From positions 4,876-27,801 of the forward strand of contig LCJG01000013.1 in the NCBI GenBank assembly GCA_000998025.1: a stretch of 22,926 nucleotides of DNA, in the 5' to 3' direction. Shown in pieces: positions 14,089-22,078 of the stretch. The notes beneath the pieces were generated by a model. It was given only the letters and a program-made list of their open reading frames with translations. It was not told the origin of the DNA and did no database searches. The stretch is from Candidatus Collierbacteria bacterium GW2011_GWB1_44_6 (GTDB lineage Bacteria; Patescibacteriota; Microgenomatia; UBA1400; MFAQ01). Position numbers and translations under genes: made by a program. The number at the start of each line of letters is the position of its first letter. The first letter of the stretch is position 1.

Positions 14089-16146
14089 ATGAATAAAAAT
14101 TACGATCATAAAGAAACAGAGTCAAGAATTTATTCCGCGTGGGAACAGAGCGGAGCCTTTTGCCCGCCGGAAGGCGAAGATCTACCCGCAGACAAGAAGA
14201 CCTTCACCGTGATTATGCCGCCACCGAATGCCAACGATCCGCTACATGTGGGGCATGCGATGTTTGTGACGATAGAAGATATTTTTGTCAGATATCACAG
14301 GATGAAGGGTGAGGTGACTTTGTGGCTACCGGGAACCGATCATGCAGGCATTGAGACACAGTTTGTTTTTGAAAAAAAATTGGCTAAACAAGGGAAAAGT
14401 AGATTTGATTTTGATAGAGAGACGCTCTTTCAAATGATTTGGGATTATGTAAAAGATAACTCAGGTGTAGCCATAGAACAAATGAAGAGATTGGGAGCAA
14501 GCGCAGACTGGAGTAGATATAAATACACATTGGAACCGGAGATTGTCAAAGAGGTAGTAAAAACGTTTATAAAACTGCATGAAGATGGACTGATTTACCG
14601 CAGTGTGAAGCTCGTTAACTACTGTACCAAGTGCGGGACGGCATATTCTGAACTGGAAGTAGATCACGAGGAACGAGAAGATAAACTGTACATAATTGAT
14701 TACGGCAAACTAAAAGTGGCTACCACTAGGCCGGAAACGATGCTTGGGGATGTAGCGGTGGCTGTGAACCCTGAAGATAAACGGTATCAGAGTCTCATTG
14801 GAGAAAAAATCAAACTTCCCTTGACACAGAGAGAGATTCCAATAATTGCAGACTCGATGGTGGATATGGAGTTTGGTACTGGCGCAGTCAAGATTACGCC
14901 AGCTCACGATCCAAATGATTGGGAAGTGGCTGTCCGCCAAGGCTGGAACATGGACGAAATAGTCCGCGACCATCAAGTGATAGGCACGAACGGAAAAATG
15001 AACAAAAATGCGGGAGTTTATGAAGGACTAAATATAAATGATGCTCGAGAAAAAATAGTTAATGATCTGGGAACGGCTTTGGTAGAGACAAAACCATATC
15101 TGCATAGCGTGGGTACATGTTACCGTTGCCACCGAGTCATTGAGCCACTACCCATGAAACAATTTTTTATCAAAGTTAAATCTCTGGCAGAAAAGGCTTT
15201 GACTGCCTTGGACTCGGGCGAGACCACCATAATGGGAGCGGGGCACGATAAGATTCTAAGGCACTGGCTTAGCAATCTAAGAGATTGGAATATTAGTAGA
15301 CAGATAGTGTGGGGTATCAGAATACCAGTTTGGTATAAAAACGACGACTTCGTGGTGAGCGAGACGAGCCCTGGAGATGGATACGTTCAAGAGACAGACA
15401 CCTTCGACACATGGTTTTCATCTGGCCAGTGGCCAGTGGTGACTCTGAAGACAAATAAACCCGGTGACTTCGAAGCTTATTACCCAACCCAGGTGATGGA
15501 AACCGCTTACGATATCCTCCCCTTCTGGGTGATGAGAATGATGATGCTGGGAATTTACATGACAGGAAAATCACCTTTTAAATATGTTTATCTTCATGGA
15601 CTGGTCCGGGACGAGCAGGGGCGTAAGATGAGCAAGAGTGTGGGTAACGTGATTAACCCCTTGGAGCTAACAGAAAAATACGGGGCAGACTCGCTTAGGA
15701 TGGCGCTGGTGATGAGTACCACCCCTGGTCAAGACAGTGCCACCGGGGAGAACAAAGTCCGAGGTATGAGAAATTTTGCCAACAAAATCTGGAACGCTTC
15801 GAGATATGTAGTCTCTATGGAAGAATCTGGGATCGATGGTGACAATGATCAGGAGCTGATGGACAACTTGAATACGCATATCGAAACAACGACAAAGAGG
15901 CTTGACGAATTGAAAGTTGGATTTGCGGCCGAGTGGGCATACTCTTGGTTTTGGGATTCTTTCTGCGACCAATATATAGAGATAGCCAAAAAGGGATTGA
16001 TCGGCAAACAGGCTATGTTAAAAGCACTGAAAACTAACTTGATCCTGCTTCATCCATTCGTACCATTTGTAACCGAAGCTGCTTGGGCTGAGGTGTTTCC
16101 AGATGAAGGGATGCTAATCTCACAATGTTGGCCGAAATTACCTTGA
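14089..16146 (+). CDS. valS: Valyl-tRNA synthetase, short form
   Basis: Charges tRNAVal with valine; class I enzyme. The HIGH motif is HVGH at residues 53-56 and KMSKS is at 513-517. Val-specific features are PPPNANDPLHVGHAMF, LPGTDHAGIETQ, the editing-domain segment ATTRPETMLGDVAVAVNP and FGTGAVKITPAHDPNDWE. Two CxxC pairs (CTKC, CYRC) suggest a bound zinc. The start at 14089 is chosen because GAGAGG lies 9 nt before this ATG and the upstream in-frame ATG (14056) is inside a dispersed repeat. At 685 residues it is shorter than typical ValS (about 860-950): after the anticodon-binding helices it stops at CWPKLP and lacks the C-terminal coiled-coil arm. Its stop codon lies in the first unit of a tandem repeat. 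Expression is probably set by the T-box leader. Confidence 0.95.
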   Translation: MNKNYDHKETESRIYSAWEQSGAFCPPEGEDLPADKKTFTVIMPPPNANDPLHVGHAMFVTIEDIFVRYHRMKGEVTLWLPGTDHAGIETQFVFEKKLAKQGKSRFDFDRETLFQMIWDYVKDNSGVAIEQMKRLGASADWSRYKYTLEPEIVKEVVKTFIKLHEDGLIYRSVKLVNYCTKCGTAYSELEVDHEEREDKLYIIDYGKLKVATTRPETMLGDVAVAVNPEDKRYQSLIGEKIKLPLTQREIPIIADSMVDMEFGTGAVKITPAHDPNDWEVAVRQGWNMDEIVRDHQVIGTNGKMNKNAGVYEGLNINDAREKIVNDLGTALVETKPYLHSVGTCYRCHRVIEPLPMKQFFIKVKSLAEKALTALDSGETTIMGAGHDKILRHWLSNLRDWNISRQIVWGIRIPVWYKNDDFVVSETSPGDGYVQETDTFDTWFSSGQWPVVTLKTNKPGDFEAYYPTQVMETAYDILPFWVMRMMMLGIYMTGKSPFKYVYLHGLVRDEQGRKMSKSVGNVINPLELTEKYGADSLRMALVMSTTPGQDSATGENKVRGMRNFANKIWNASRYVVSMEESGIDGDNDQELMDNLNTHIETTTKRLDELKVGFAAEWAYSWFWDSFCDQYIEIAKKGLIGKQAMLKALKTNLILLHPFVPFVTEAAWAEVFPDEGMLISQCWPKLP

Positions 16147-16300
16147 GTACAAGGACCAATTTCGGCATTTAGCTCTGCTGAGAAGCAGCCACAATTACCT
16201 TGAGTACAAGGACTAATTTCGGCATTTAGCTCTGCTGAGAAGCAGCCACAATTACCGCTGAGAAGCAGCCACAATTACCTTGAGTACAAGGACTAATTTC
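16132..16300. repeat. Tandem repeat of a 57-bp double-hairpin unit
   Basis: Full units at 16136-16192 and 16193-16249 differ by a single base; 16250-16272 is a unit with an internal 34-bp deletion and 16273-16300 a truncated one. Each full unit holds two hairpins: CCTTG-AGTA-CAAGG, extended by flanking AATTA/TAATT pairing, and CTGCT-GAGA-AGCAG with a GNRA-type loop. In the first unit the outer stem extends to CCGAAATT (16132-16139) with AATTTCGG (16158-16165) and includes the valS stop codon. The array fills the gap between convergent valS and rplY and is foldable on both strands. Confidence 0.9.
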
Positions 16301-16310
16301 TGTAAACAGC

Positions 16311-16991
16311 TTATTCTGCTTTGGTAGTTTCGGGAGGTTTCTCGCCTTCTTTGGCCTCGCCTTCGACTGGGGCTTCAGCGCCGGTGACACCTTCCTCTAC
16401 AGGAACCTCTTCGACTAGAGGAGCTTCCTCTTTCTGGGGAGCACCTAGAGCGAGTACGAGCTGCTCAGGATCTGTGAGAATGGTGACTTCGGTAGGAACC
16501 TTAAGGTCTGCAACTTTGACGTTGTCCCCTATCTCCATCAGAGATGAGATGTCGACGGTAACGTTTTCCGGAATATCTGTAGGGAGAGCTTCGACTTCGA
16601 TTTCGTGGAGATTGATATCTAGAACGGCTAGTCCTTCTTTGACCATTTGAGTTTCCCCTATGACTTCGACAGGAACGTTGGCTGTGACTTTTTCTTTTAG
16701 GTTTACCTGGTGAAAATCAATATGGAGCTTGGTGCCTGTGATAGGGTTATTCGTGACTCCTTTGACAAGAGTGGGTCTCTCTTTGTCTTCACCATCGATT
16801 TTTAACCATATAAGGCTAGTCTCTCCTGCGTCTTTATAGACTCTGGCAAAATCGACAGAAGGGACTTGGATTGCTTGACTTTCAACCGTGCGTCCGAAGA
16901 CGTTAGCTGGGATGATACCTTGACGGCGAAGTTTTTTAACTTTACTACCGAGAAGGACTCTTTTTTCGACTTTTAAGACAAATTTGTTCAT
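16311..16991 (-). CDS. rplY: Large ribosomal subunit protein bL25, CTC-type
   Basis: Binds 5S rRNA in the large ribosomal subunit; the long CTC form is often linked to general stress. The chosen start (ATG at 16991) gives 226 residues beginning MNKFVLKVEKR; 12 further in-frame codons upstream do not match the family and would lie inside the promoter. The L25 domain spans about residues 3-92 (LGSKVKKLRRQGIIPANVFGR, then LIWLKIDGEDK and KLHIDFHQVNL) and the C-terminal beta domain follows (VPVEVIGETQMVKEGLAVLD, then LPTDIPENVTVDISSL). The last 35 residues are a Glu/Pro-rich acidic tail. Convergent with valS across the tandem repeat. Confidence 0.96.
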   Translation of the reverse strand: MNKFVLKVEKRVLLGSKVKKLRRQGIIPANVFGRTVESQAIQVPSVDFARVYKDAGETSLIWLKIDGEDKERPTLVKGVTNNPITGTKLHIDFHQVNLKEKVTANVPVEVIGETQMVKEGLAVLDINLHEIEVEALPTDIPENVTVDISSLMEIGDNVKVADLKVPTEVTILTDPEQLVLALGAPQKEEAPLVEEVPVEEGVTGAEAPVEGEAKEGEKPPETTKAE

Positions 16992-16998
16992 ACGAGGT

Positions 16999-17027
16999 AT
17001 TGTAACCGATCGAAGCTGGCTTCTCAA
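16999..17027 (-). promoter_or_regulatory. rplY: Promoter of rplY, leaderless type
   Basis: On the minus strand TTGAGA (17027-17022) is followed after 17 bp by TACAAT (17004-16999), each with five of six consensus matches. The -10 ends 7 nt before the ATG at 16991, so transcription should begin at or within about 2 nt of the start codon. No ribosome-binding site is present. Confidence 0.7.
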
Positions 17028-17051
17028 CCTACCAGTCAGTAGGAAGGCTTA

Positions 17052-19772
17052 TTATTGTTCCACGGGAACCATTCTGATCCCAAAAGAAGATGTCTTTGAA
17101 GGAAAAACGTATTTATAGCCTTCCGGGGATGATTCTGCCGGAGCCGTAAGGAGTGAGGCTCTGGTGTTTTCAGGTAGAACGATCGTAAGCTCAGTATTTT
17201 CCCCTCCTGGGATGAGACCAGGCTGGTGATACTCAGTGATGGAATAGGAGAAGGGAACAATAAGATTTTGCTTTAATGGCGCCGTGAACGAAATTAATAA
17301 TTGATTGTCGACATTAAATTTTAGAGAAATCGGAATTTGAAACCGTTCAAGGAGATGGTCTTTCTGTTGAAGGACAGAGCTTGGTGAGATAGGCTCACCG
17401 TTGACAGTTACGGGTCCGAGCTTTGAGTCTTCGGGCGCATAAATCTGAATTACTTCCATCAAATCTCGGTTTAGATTCTCGAAGGGCTTGATAAACTTGT
17501 AGTCAACAGTGTATTCATGAACAGTACTTTTGGGGGTGAAGGAGATTTTATGAGCTATACGCCTTCTTAGATTATGACCGACAGGGACAAGTGAAAAGTT
17601 GGATTCGTTTAAATAGGTACTTTCGGCTACGCAATCATTTAACTCTGAGAGTGATGAAGAACAGATATGAGGAATAATGGCACCCGATAACGATTGCTCT
17701 ATTATCATATTTTCAATATTTTCTTCATGACTCCAAAATAAAAGTTGGTTTTCAATCGTTTGCTTGGCGATTACCCTTCCTAAGGATAATAGTGAAATGT
17801 TGTGATTAAAGAAGCGATCGAGGTAATAATCAATTAACTGACGGTAGAGCAAATTGGGTGATGTCAAAGGTAGCTGCCTTTGGAATTCATCAGAGGTGAT
17901 ATTTTGACCATTTATCACAATTCCCTTATCTGCAATAAGCAGATCCGAGATAATATTTTCGTTGACCGCGACGATGGTATCAGGCTTAAACTTTAGACTT
18001 TTTTCAATAACGGCGGAAAAATTTTCGGCGGTGGAAGGAAAATCGGGGTTATAGTTTAAGTCACGTGTCAGCCAACTTTCTGATCCAGTAAGTTGATTTA
18101 TTAGTGGAGGGGCAGTAATGTCAGCATGAATTAAGGAATCTATCTCGCTTCCTGTGTAGATGTTTCTTGAAACTAACCTTCCTTTATCAAGAACAAGCGC
18201 AAGCAGATAGTCAACAACTCCACCTGTACCCCGAATTTCAGAACTGTTTTGGAACACAAGCAAGATGTTTTTTATCTCATCCCCTGCCAAAAAGGCAGGG
18301 ATCAACTCAGTTGCTTTTAACAGTTGAGTTATTTGTTGTTCGACCAAACTAATATTTTTATATTCTGCACTTTGACTCAACTTTTCGTCCAGGACTTTGG
18401 GGAGCTTTCTACCTTGAGTAAGTAGACGGATCTGATTAATATTTTCATAGACTTGACTTAAATTGGAACGAAGTGCGAGGGCCGCGTCATGTATGTTTAA
18501 CCCTGATTCCTTTACTCCTATGGATTGATAGATATTTTCTGCCAAAAGATATGTCTGTTGAAGATTTTGCACGCTTGACTGCGAATACGTTAGAAAAACA
18601 AACATGTTGTGATTTTTCTCTTGAAAGTCAGGTGCAAGAAATGAAAATACCGGAGAGATCAGGTCGTAACTAAACTCCCCTGTCTTTGAGTAAAATTGCG
18701 AGGTACTTAGATATTTTACTGACTGTTTGATTTCTCCGCTTCGAATCAGATTGAGTGATTCCTCTAAATTAACAAGTGCTAAGGCGGTGACTATAATGTA
18801 TACAGCTGTGAAAAACAGGTAGATAAATGCCAGGCATGCAAAGACAATTTCAGAGGTTCTTTTTATCAGGCCCTTGGTGCTTTCTACTTCTTTTGTTTTG
18901 ATTTTTTTACGCTTTATGTGACTAACAATTTGGATTAAATAATTTTTTATTTTTAATAATTTATATAACCTAGGTTGTTTTGTTTGTGTCTCCAAGCGAC
19001 GAAGCCCAATAGCCATTTGGGTTCGATCTTCTCCTATACGATGAGCGCTATTCTTCAATATCCAAGAAAAATCATCTTTTGGTTCCCAATTTAGTAAGGC
19101 ACGAGTACTATTTCCCAATGAGTTAAGATCGATATTTGACCGATTGGCCTCGGTGGCTTCAATTTCGAACGATTCGTTAGTATCTTCTAAATATTTTTTT
19201 AGTAAATAGGCTAGATCCAGATCGGTAAGTGAATCTCCAACCATCCAAAATTCTTTGCCGGCAGTCCCTGAAAGAAAGAAAATCTTTTGTAGTCCTGCCA
19301 GGAAGTCCTTAACTGTGAGAGGGTAGATTTTGTTTTCACCTTTACTAGAAATATGAATTTTTCCCTCCAAAAGGGATTCTAAGATATACTTTTCTAGCCA
19401 TGTTTCTGGAGATATTATATTTTCACTGATTATGTCTTTAACGTAGACTAGCCGGTGAATTGGAGTTGTGCTTCCGAGTTGCTGCAGCAGCTGAGAAAAA
19501 TAGAGATTTTTTTCCGTATCTATCGTGTCCCACTGAAATAATGCTAAGCATAGTTTCTTACCTTTTATGCTGCAATGTTCGTAGACATTTATTATCTTTT
19601 GAGAGATGTTGTTTAGGTCTTGCGATAAGTCTATGAGTACCAGCACAAAGGGGCACGAGCAGGAATTTGTGTAGTCGGAAAATGAGAGATTATCGAGGTT
19701 GACTTCTTCGATGTGTGACTTGAGATAAGAGTTATTACTCCATATAGCAATTTTTGCTTGGACTGAGGGCAT
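17052..19772 (-). CDS. DUF4012 membrane protein with N-terminal SDR-like domain
   Basis: A 906-residue protein of unknown function. Residues 1 to about 260 resemble the second half of an extended SDR (epimerase/dehydratase): HRLVYVKDIISENIISPETW, a helix, KIHISSKGENKIYPLTVKDF, KEFWMVGDSLTDLDLAYLLKK and LLNWEPKDD. The Gly-rich NAD loop and the YxxxK pair are not seen, so it is probably not an active dehydrogenase. A membrane helix lies at about 301-335. The outer part contains the DUF4012 signature NILLVFQNSSEIRGTGGVVDY near residue 502 and ENFSAVIEKSLKFKPDTIVAVN; a beta-rich C-terminus follows. Such proteins occur beside surface-polysaccharide genes, and an O-antigen-ligase-like gene lies nearby. 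TATACT at 19785-19780 is 7 nt before the ATG. Confidence 0.88.
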   Translation of the reverse strand: MPSVQAKIAIWSNNSYLKSHIEEVNLDNLSFSDYTNSCSCPFVLVLIDLSQDLNNISQKIINVYEHCSIKGKKLCLALFQWDTIDTEKNLYFSQLLQQLGSTTPIHRLVYVKDIISENIISPETWLEKYILESLLEGKIHISSKGENKIYPLTVKDFLAGLQKIFFLSGTAGKEFWMVGDSLTDLDLAYLLKKYLEDTNESFEIEATEANRSNIDLNSLGNSTRALLNWEPKDDFSWILKNSAHRIGEDRTQMAIGLRRLETQTKQPRLYKLLKIKNYLIQIVSHIKRKKIKTKEVESTKGLIKRTSEIVFACLAFIYLFFTAVYIIVTALALVNLEESLNLIRSGEIKQSVKYLSTSQFYSKTGEFSYDLISPVFSFLAPDFQEKNHNMFVFLTYSQSSVQNLQQTYLLAENIYQSIGVKESGLNIHDAALALRSNLSQVYENINQIRLLTQGRKLPKVLDEKLSQSAEYKNISLVEQQITQLLKATELIPAFLAGDEIKNILLVFQNSSEIRGTGGVVDYLLALVLDKGRLVSRNIYTGSEIDSLIHADITAPPLINQLTGSESWLTRDLNYNPDFPSTAENFSAVIEKSLKFKPDTIVAVNENIISDLLIADKGIVINGQNITSDEFQRQLPLTSPNLLYRQLIDYYLDRFFNHNISLLSLGRVIAKQTIENQLLFWSHEENIENMIIEQSLSGAIIPHICSSSLSELNDCVAESTYLNESNFSLVPVGHNLRRRIAHKISFTPKSTVHEYTVDYKFIKPFENLNRDLMEVIQIYAPEDSKLGPVTVNGEPISPSSVLQQKDHLLERFQIPISLKFNVDNQLLISFTAPLKQNLIVPFSYSITEYHQPGLIPGGENTELTIVLPENTRASLLTAPAESSPEGYKYVFPSKTSSFGIRMVPVEQ

Positions 19773-20007
19773 TGAGATTAGTATATGTCATTTGTGATTC
19801 ATGTTATTTAGTTATCTTTGTTCTTACTTTTTTCTTCTTTTATTTTGTGCTCATGTCTTTTATGTCTTTGTGCTTATCTAATAGATGTTTTTGTTACTAC
19901 GTATCACATGTGAAAATTTAAGATTGCGATCAATTAGACTTATTCACATAATTTTTAGTCCGCAAAAAATCTTTTTTGATTTAGCGAAAGTTGGTCGTGA
20001 AAAATGG
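19773..20007. other. Gene-free AT-rich gap of 235 bp
   Basis: No gene is supported here. The plus strand is very T-rich between about 19798 and 19895, so any minus-strand transcript leader would be A-rich and unstructured. A -10-like TATACT (minus, 19785-19780) is 7 nt before the DUF4012 start. One perfect DnaA-box consensus match TTATTCACA lies at 19940-19948, alone. A short A/T hairpin CAAAAAA-TC-TTTTTTG (19963-19978) may end transcription from the RNase HI-like gene. Confidence 0.5.
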
Positions 20008-20448
20008 TTATTGAGAATCGAGCGCGTCGTTTACTAGTTGATCTGCTTCTTTATTTTTTTCTCTGGGAACTGTTGAAAAGGCCATAAGCTTGATAAGACC
20101 TCTATCCCTAAGTTGCTTTATTAGCTCGACAATTTTGTTTTTTAACTCTTTGAGGTGTGGTTGCTTCACTTTGTAGAGTCCGGTGATTTGACGGACGATG
20201 AGCTCTGAATCAAGAATGAATCGAATCTTTTCGCTAGGAATATTACTTTCGCTTATGGTTTCCAGTGCCCGAAGTACGGCGGTATATTCTGCCACATTGT
20301 TGGTTGTTTCGCCTATTTTTTCTGAGAGAGTAAAGACTTCTTTTCCTTCGTCTTTGGCAACCACTCCAATAGCTGCCTGTCCGGGATTACCTCGCGAACC
20401 ACCATCCGTATTTATTTCTAGGAGTTCAATTGTTTTCGACATAGCCAT
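20008..20448 (-). CDS. RNase HI-like ribonuclease
   Basis: Cleaves the RNA strand of RNA-DNA hybrids. The 146-residue protein has the RNase H fold motifs and all four acidic catalytic residues in order: D15 (INTDGGSRGNPG), E54 (NNVAEYTAVLRAL), D80 (FILDSELIV) and D136 (NKEADQLVN). It belongs to the family with DGGSRGNPG and without the basic handle of E. coli RnhA. The ATG at 20448 is given; the second ATG at 20442 (MSKTIELL) is equally possible because a TAGAAT box ends 6 nt before it. The gene starts 3 bp after the stop of the O-antigen-ligase-like gene. Confidence 0.92.
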   Translation of the reverse strand: MAMSKTIELLEINTDGGSRGNPGQAAIGVVAKDEGKEVFTLSEKIGETTNNVAEYTAVLRALETISESNIPSEKIRFILDSELIVRQITGLYKVKQPHLKELKNKIVELIKQLRDRGLIKLMAFSTVPREKNKEADQLVNDALDSQ

Positions 20449-20451
20449 ATT

Positions 20452-21591
20452 CTAAAGCAAAATAGAGGCGGCGAGTAGTAGAATTAGCTTGTTTTGAGGA
20501 AGTGTCCACCAATAATGGTCAAAGGTCCCGGTTATGATCACAAGGGCAATTAAGCCAAGTAGTTTGGGTTTGAGGAGTTTGTTTAGGTTTACTTTTATAA
20601 ATGTGAAGAGAAGCCAAACTCCCAAAATACCGCCTTCAGCACAGATTAGTAGAGGCAGATTGTGTACCGGCTGAAGTTTTTCAGGAAGTAGAAAGGAGCC
20701 AGGGAGGTAATTTACTAACGAAGGAATAAAACCTCCTAAGCCAGAGCCGAGAATTGGTCTAGTGGTTATAAGTGATTTAACGGGAGACAACAGAAATAGT
20801 CGGTCGGATATGAACTGGAGGGAGTTGGGTAAGTAGGGCAGGAATACCTGAAGTAGGGAAAAAATCATGAATGTGGCGATTAATAGTGAACTATTTATAT
20901 AAAGACTGATGACTAGTACGAAGGCCAGAAGGGATGCTTTGGAAAATGTAAGGAGAAGTCCGGTAAAGACCGCCAGTTTTTGCCAAAGAGGGGACTTGTT
21001 AATGTGAAGAAGATAATACACAACTAAAAGGTAGCCTGATAAAGAATTTGGGTGAGAAAAGATGGAAGGTGCTCGAACAAAATTTAAACCCGAGAGATTT
21101 AACCGAGCTAAGCCAGGGGTGGAGGCAGAATACGATCTTTCACCTAGCCAATAAAGGATACCTCCTATGGAGGACTGGAGGGTAGTCTGAATAACTTCTA
21201 TAAAAACAACAAGAATAGTCGAGTAAATCAAAGGTGCTTTTATCTGTTGCCAACTGACTTTGTTTAGTCTAAAAGCAAGGAAGAGCGAGATATACACAAT
21301 AGACCTGATCCACCAGAGAAGAGTGTTAAGAGGGGATATGGCAAAGAGGGTGTTAAGAATAACAAGCAATGCAAAAACAGAGACAGACTTGGTGTGGAGA
21401 TGAATCCAGCCCAGCACTTTCCTGATGCTGGTGAGAATATATGACAAAATAAATAGATCGGTCAGATACAATGTGGGGGAGAGATAGTCGATCTTGATGC
21501 CGGCGACCCTCGAGAAGTCCGGCCAGAAGTGGAGACCTAGTTGGGTAGGGAGGAGAAATACGATGAGCTGAAGAATAATATTGGAAAACAC
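20452..21591 (-). CDS. O-antigen ligase/polymerase-like membrane protein
   Basis: A polytopic protein of 379 residues with about ten hydrophobic segments. The Wzy_C/O-antigen-ligase pattern is visible: SIFSHPNSLSGYLLV, LLTFSKASLLAFVLV, RPILGSGLGGFI, and PVHNLPLLICAEGGILGVWLL after the large external loop. Members join or polymerise lipid-linked glycans on the outer face of the membrane, so a role in surface polysaccharide is likely; the exact glycan is unknown. The start is a GTG (21591-21589), with TGG-TACAAT ending 7 nt before it, an extended -10 that would give a leaderless mRNA. It sits between jag and the RNase HI-like gene, away from glycosyltransferases. Confidence 0.85.
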   Translation of the reverse strand: MFSNIILQLIVFLLPTQLGLHFWPDFSRVAGIKIDYLSPTLYLTDLFILSYILTSIRKVLGWIHLHTKSVSVFALLVILNTLFAISPLNTLLWWIRSIVYISLFLAFRLNKVSWQQIKAPLIYSTILVVFIEVIQTTLQSSIGGILYWLGERSYSASTPGLARLNLSGLNFVRAPSIFSHPNSLSGYLLVVYYLLHINKSPLWQKLAVFTGLLLTFSKASLLAFVLVISLYINSSLLIATFMIFSLLQVFLPYLPNSLQFISDRLFLLSPVKSLITTRPILGSGLGGFIPSLVNYLPGSFLLPEKLQPVHNLPLLICAEGGILGVWLLFTFIKVNLNKLLKPKLLGLIALVIITGTFDHYWWTLPQNKLILLLAASILL

Positions 21592-21598
21592 TAAGGAG

Positions 21599-21604
21599 AT
21601 TGTA
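21599..21604 (-). promoter_or_regulatory. Extended -10 promoter of the O-antigen-ligase-like gene
   Basis: TACAAT on the minus strand, preceded by TGG (extended -10), ends 7 nt before the GTG at 21591. Same hexamer and same distance as at rplY. It overlaps the 18-bp gap and the last codons of jag. Confidence 0.5.
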
Positions 21605-21609
21605 CCAGC

Positions 21610-22071
21610 CTATTCTGCAGTGGGGATGATGACCATTTGACGGAAAGGGGCTTCGCCGCGGGACTCGGTTTTGACACCTTTATATTCTTCAAGGAACATA
21701 TGGATGATACGGCGCTCATACGAGCTGAGATTGGGAAGGATAATTTCTTTTTGGAGGGAGACTGCCCGATCAGCAGCATTTTGGGCCAACTCCTTAAGTG
21801 AATCTTCACGACGTTCCTGATAATCGTTCACATTCAAGTGGAGCTTGGGCCAGACACCAAAGCGCTGATAGATCATAAGAGAAAAAATCATACGGAGTGA
21901 GGCCAAACCTTCACCGTGGTGTCCAACAAAGATACCTGCTGATTCCGTTGGGGGAGTGATAAGTATATTTATATTGTCTTCGTCGGCGACTTCAATTTTT
22001 ATTTGATCTTCTCCCAGAGATAGCTGAGTTAAAACGTTGGAGAGAATTTCGGTGACTTTTGTTTGATCCAT
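21610..22071 (-). CDS. khpB: KH-R3H RNA-binding protein Jag/KhpB
   Basis: RNA-binding protein (SpoIIIJ-associated, also called EloR) that works in post-transcriptional control of cell-wall growth in Firmicutes. The 153 residues comprise a KH domain with its GxxG loop at G50-HH-G53 (IFVGHHGEGLASLR) and an R3H domain with R120xxxH124 (YERRIIHMFL), followed by VKTESRGEAPFRQMVI, a family hallmark. The N-terminal Jag_N domain of Gram-positive homologues is absent, so this is a short form. It directly follows yidC (7-bp gap), the conserved order in many bacteria. No Shine-Dalgarno is seen. Confidence 0.95.
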   Translation of the reverse strand: MDQTKVTEILSNVLTQLSLGEDQIKIEVADEDNINILITPPTESAGIFVGHHGEGLASLRMIFSLMIYQRFGVWPKLHLNVNDYQERREDSLKELAQNAADRAVSLQKEIILPNLSSYERRIIHMFLEEYKGVKTESRGEAPFRQMVIIPTAE

Positions 22072-22078
22072 TTGATTA

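Noticed and set aside
16050..16274. Minus-strand ORF with repeated peptide GNCGCFSAELNAEI
   Set aside because: It is a by-product of the tandem DNA repeat and overlaps the end of valS; nothing supports translation.
16136..16300. CRISPR array
   Set aside because: The units are contiguous 57-bp tandem repeats with no unique spacers, and no cas genes are near.
16992..17027. Longer N-terminus for L25 from 17027
   Set aside because: The extra 12 residues do not match the family and overlap the -35/-10 of a strong promoter whose start point is at the inner ATG.
17028..17043. Small hairpin CCTAC/GTAGG after the DUF4012 stop as a terminator
   Set aside because: Only 5-bp arms and no T-run; the adjacent rplY promoter explains the spacing better.
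19773..20007. tRNA or other structured RNA gene in the AT-rich gap
   Set aside because: No cloverleaf, CCA end or GC-rich stems are visible.
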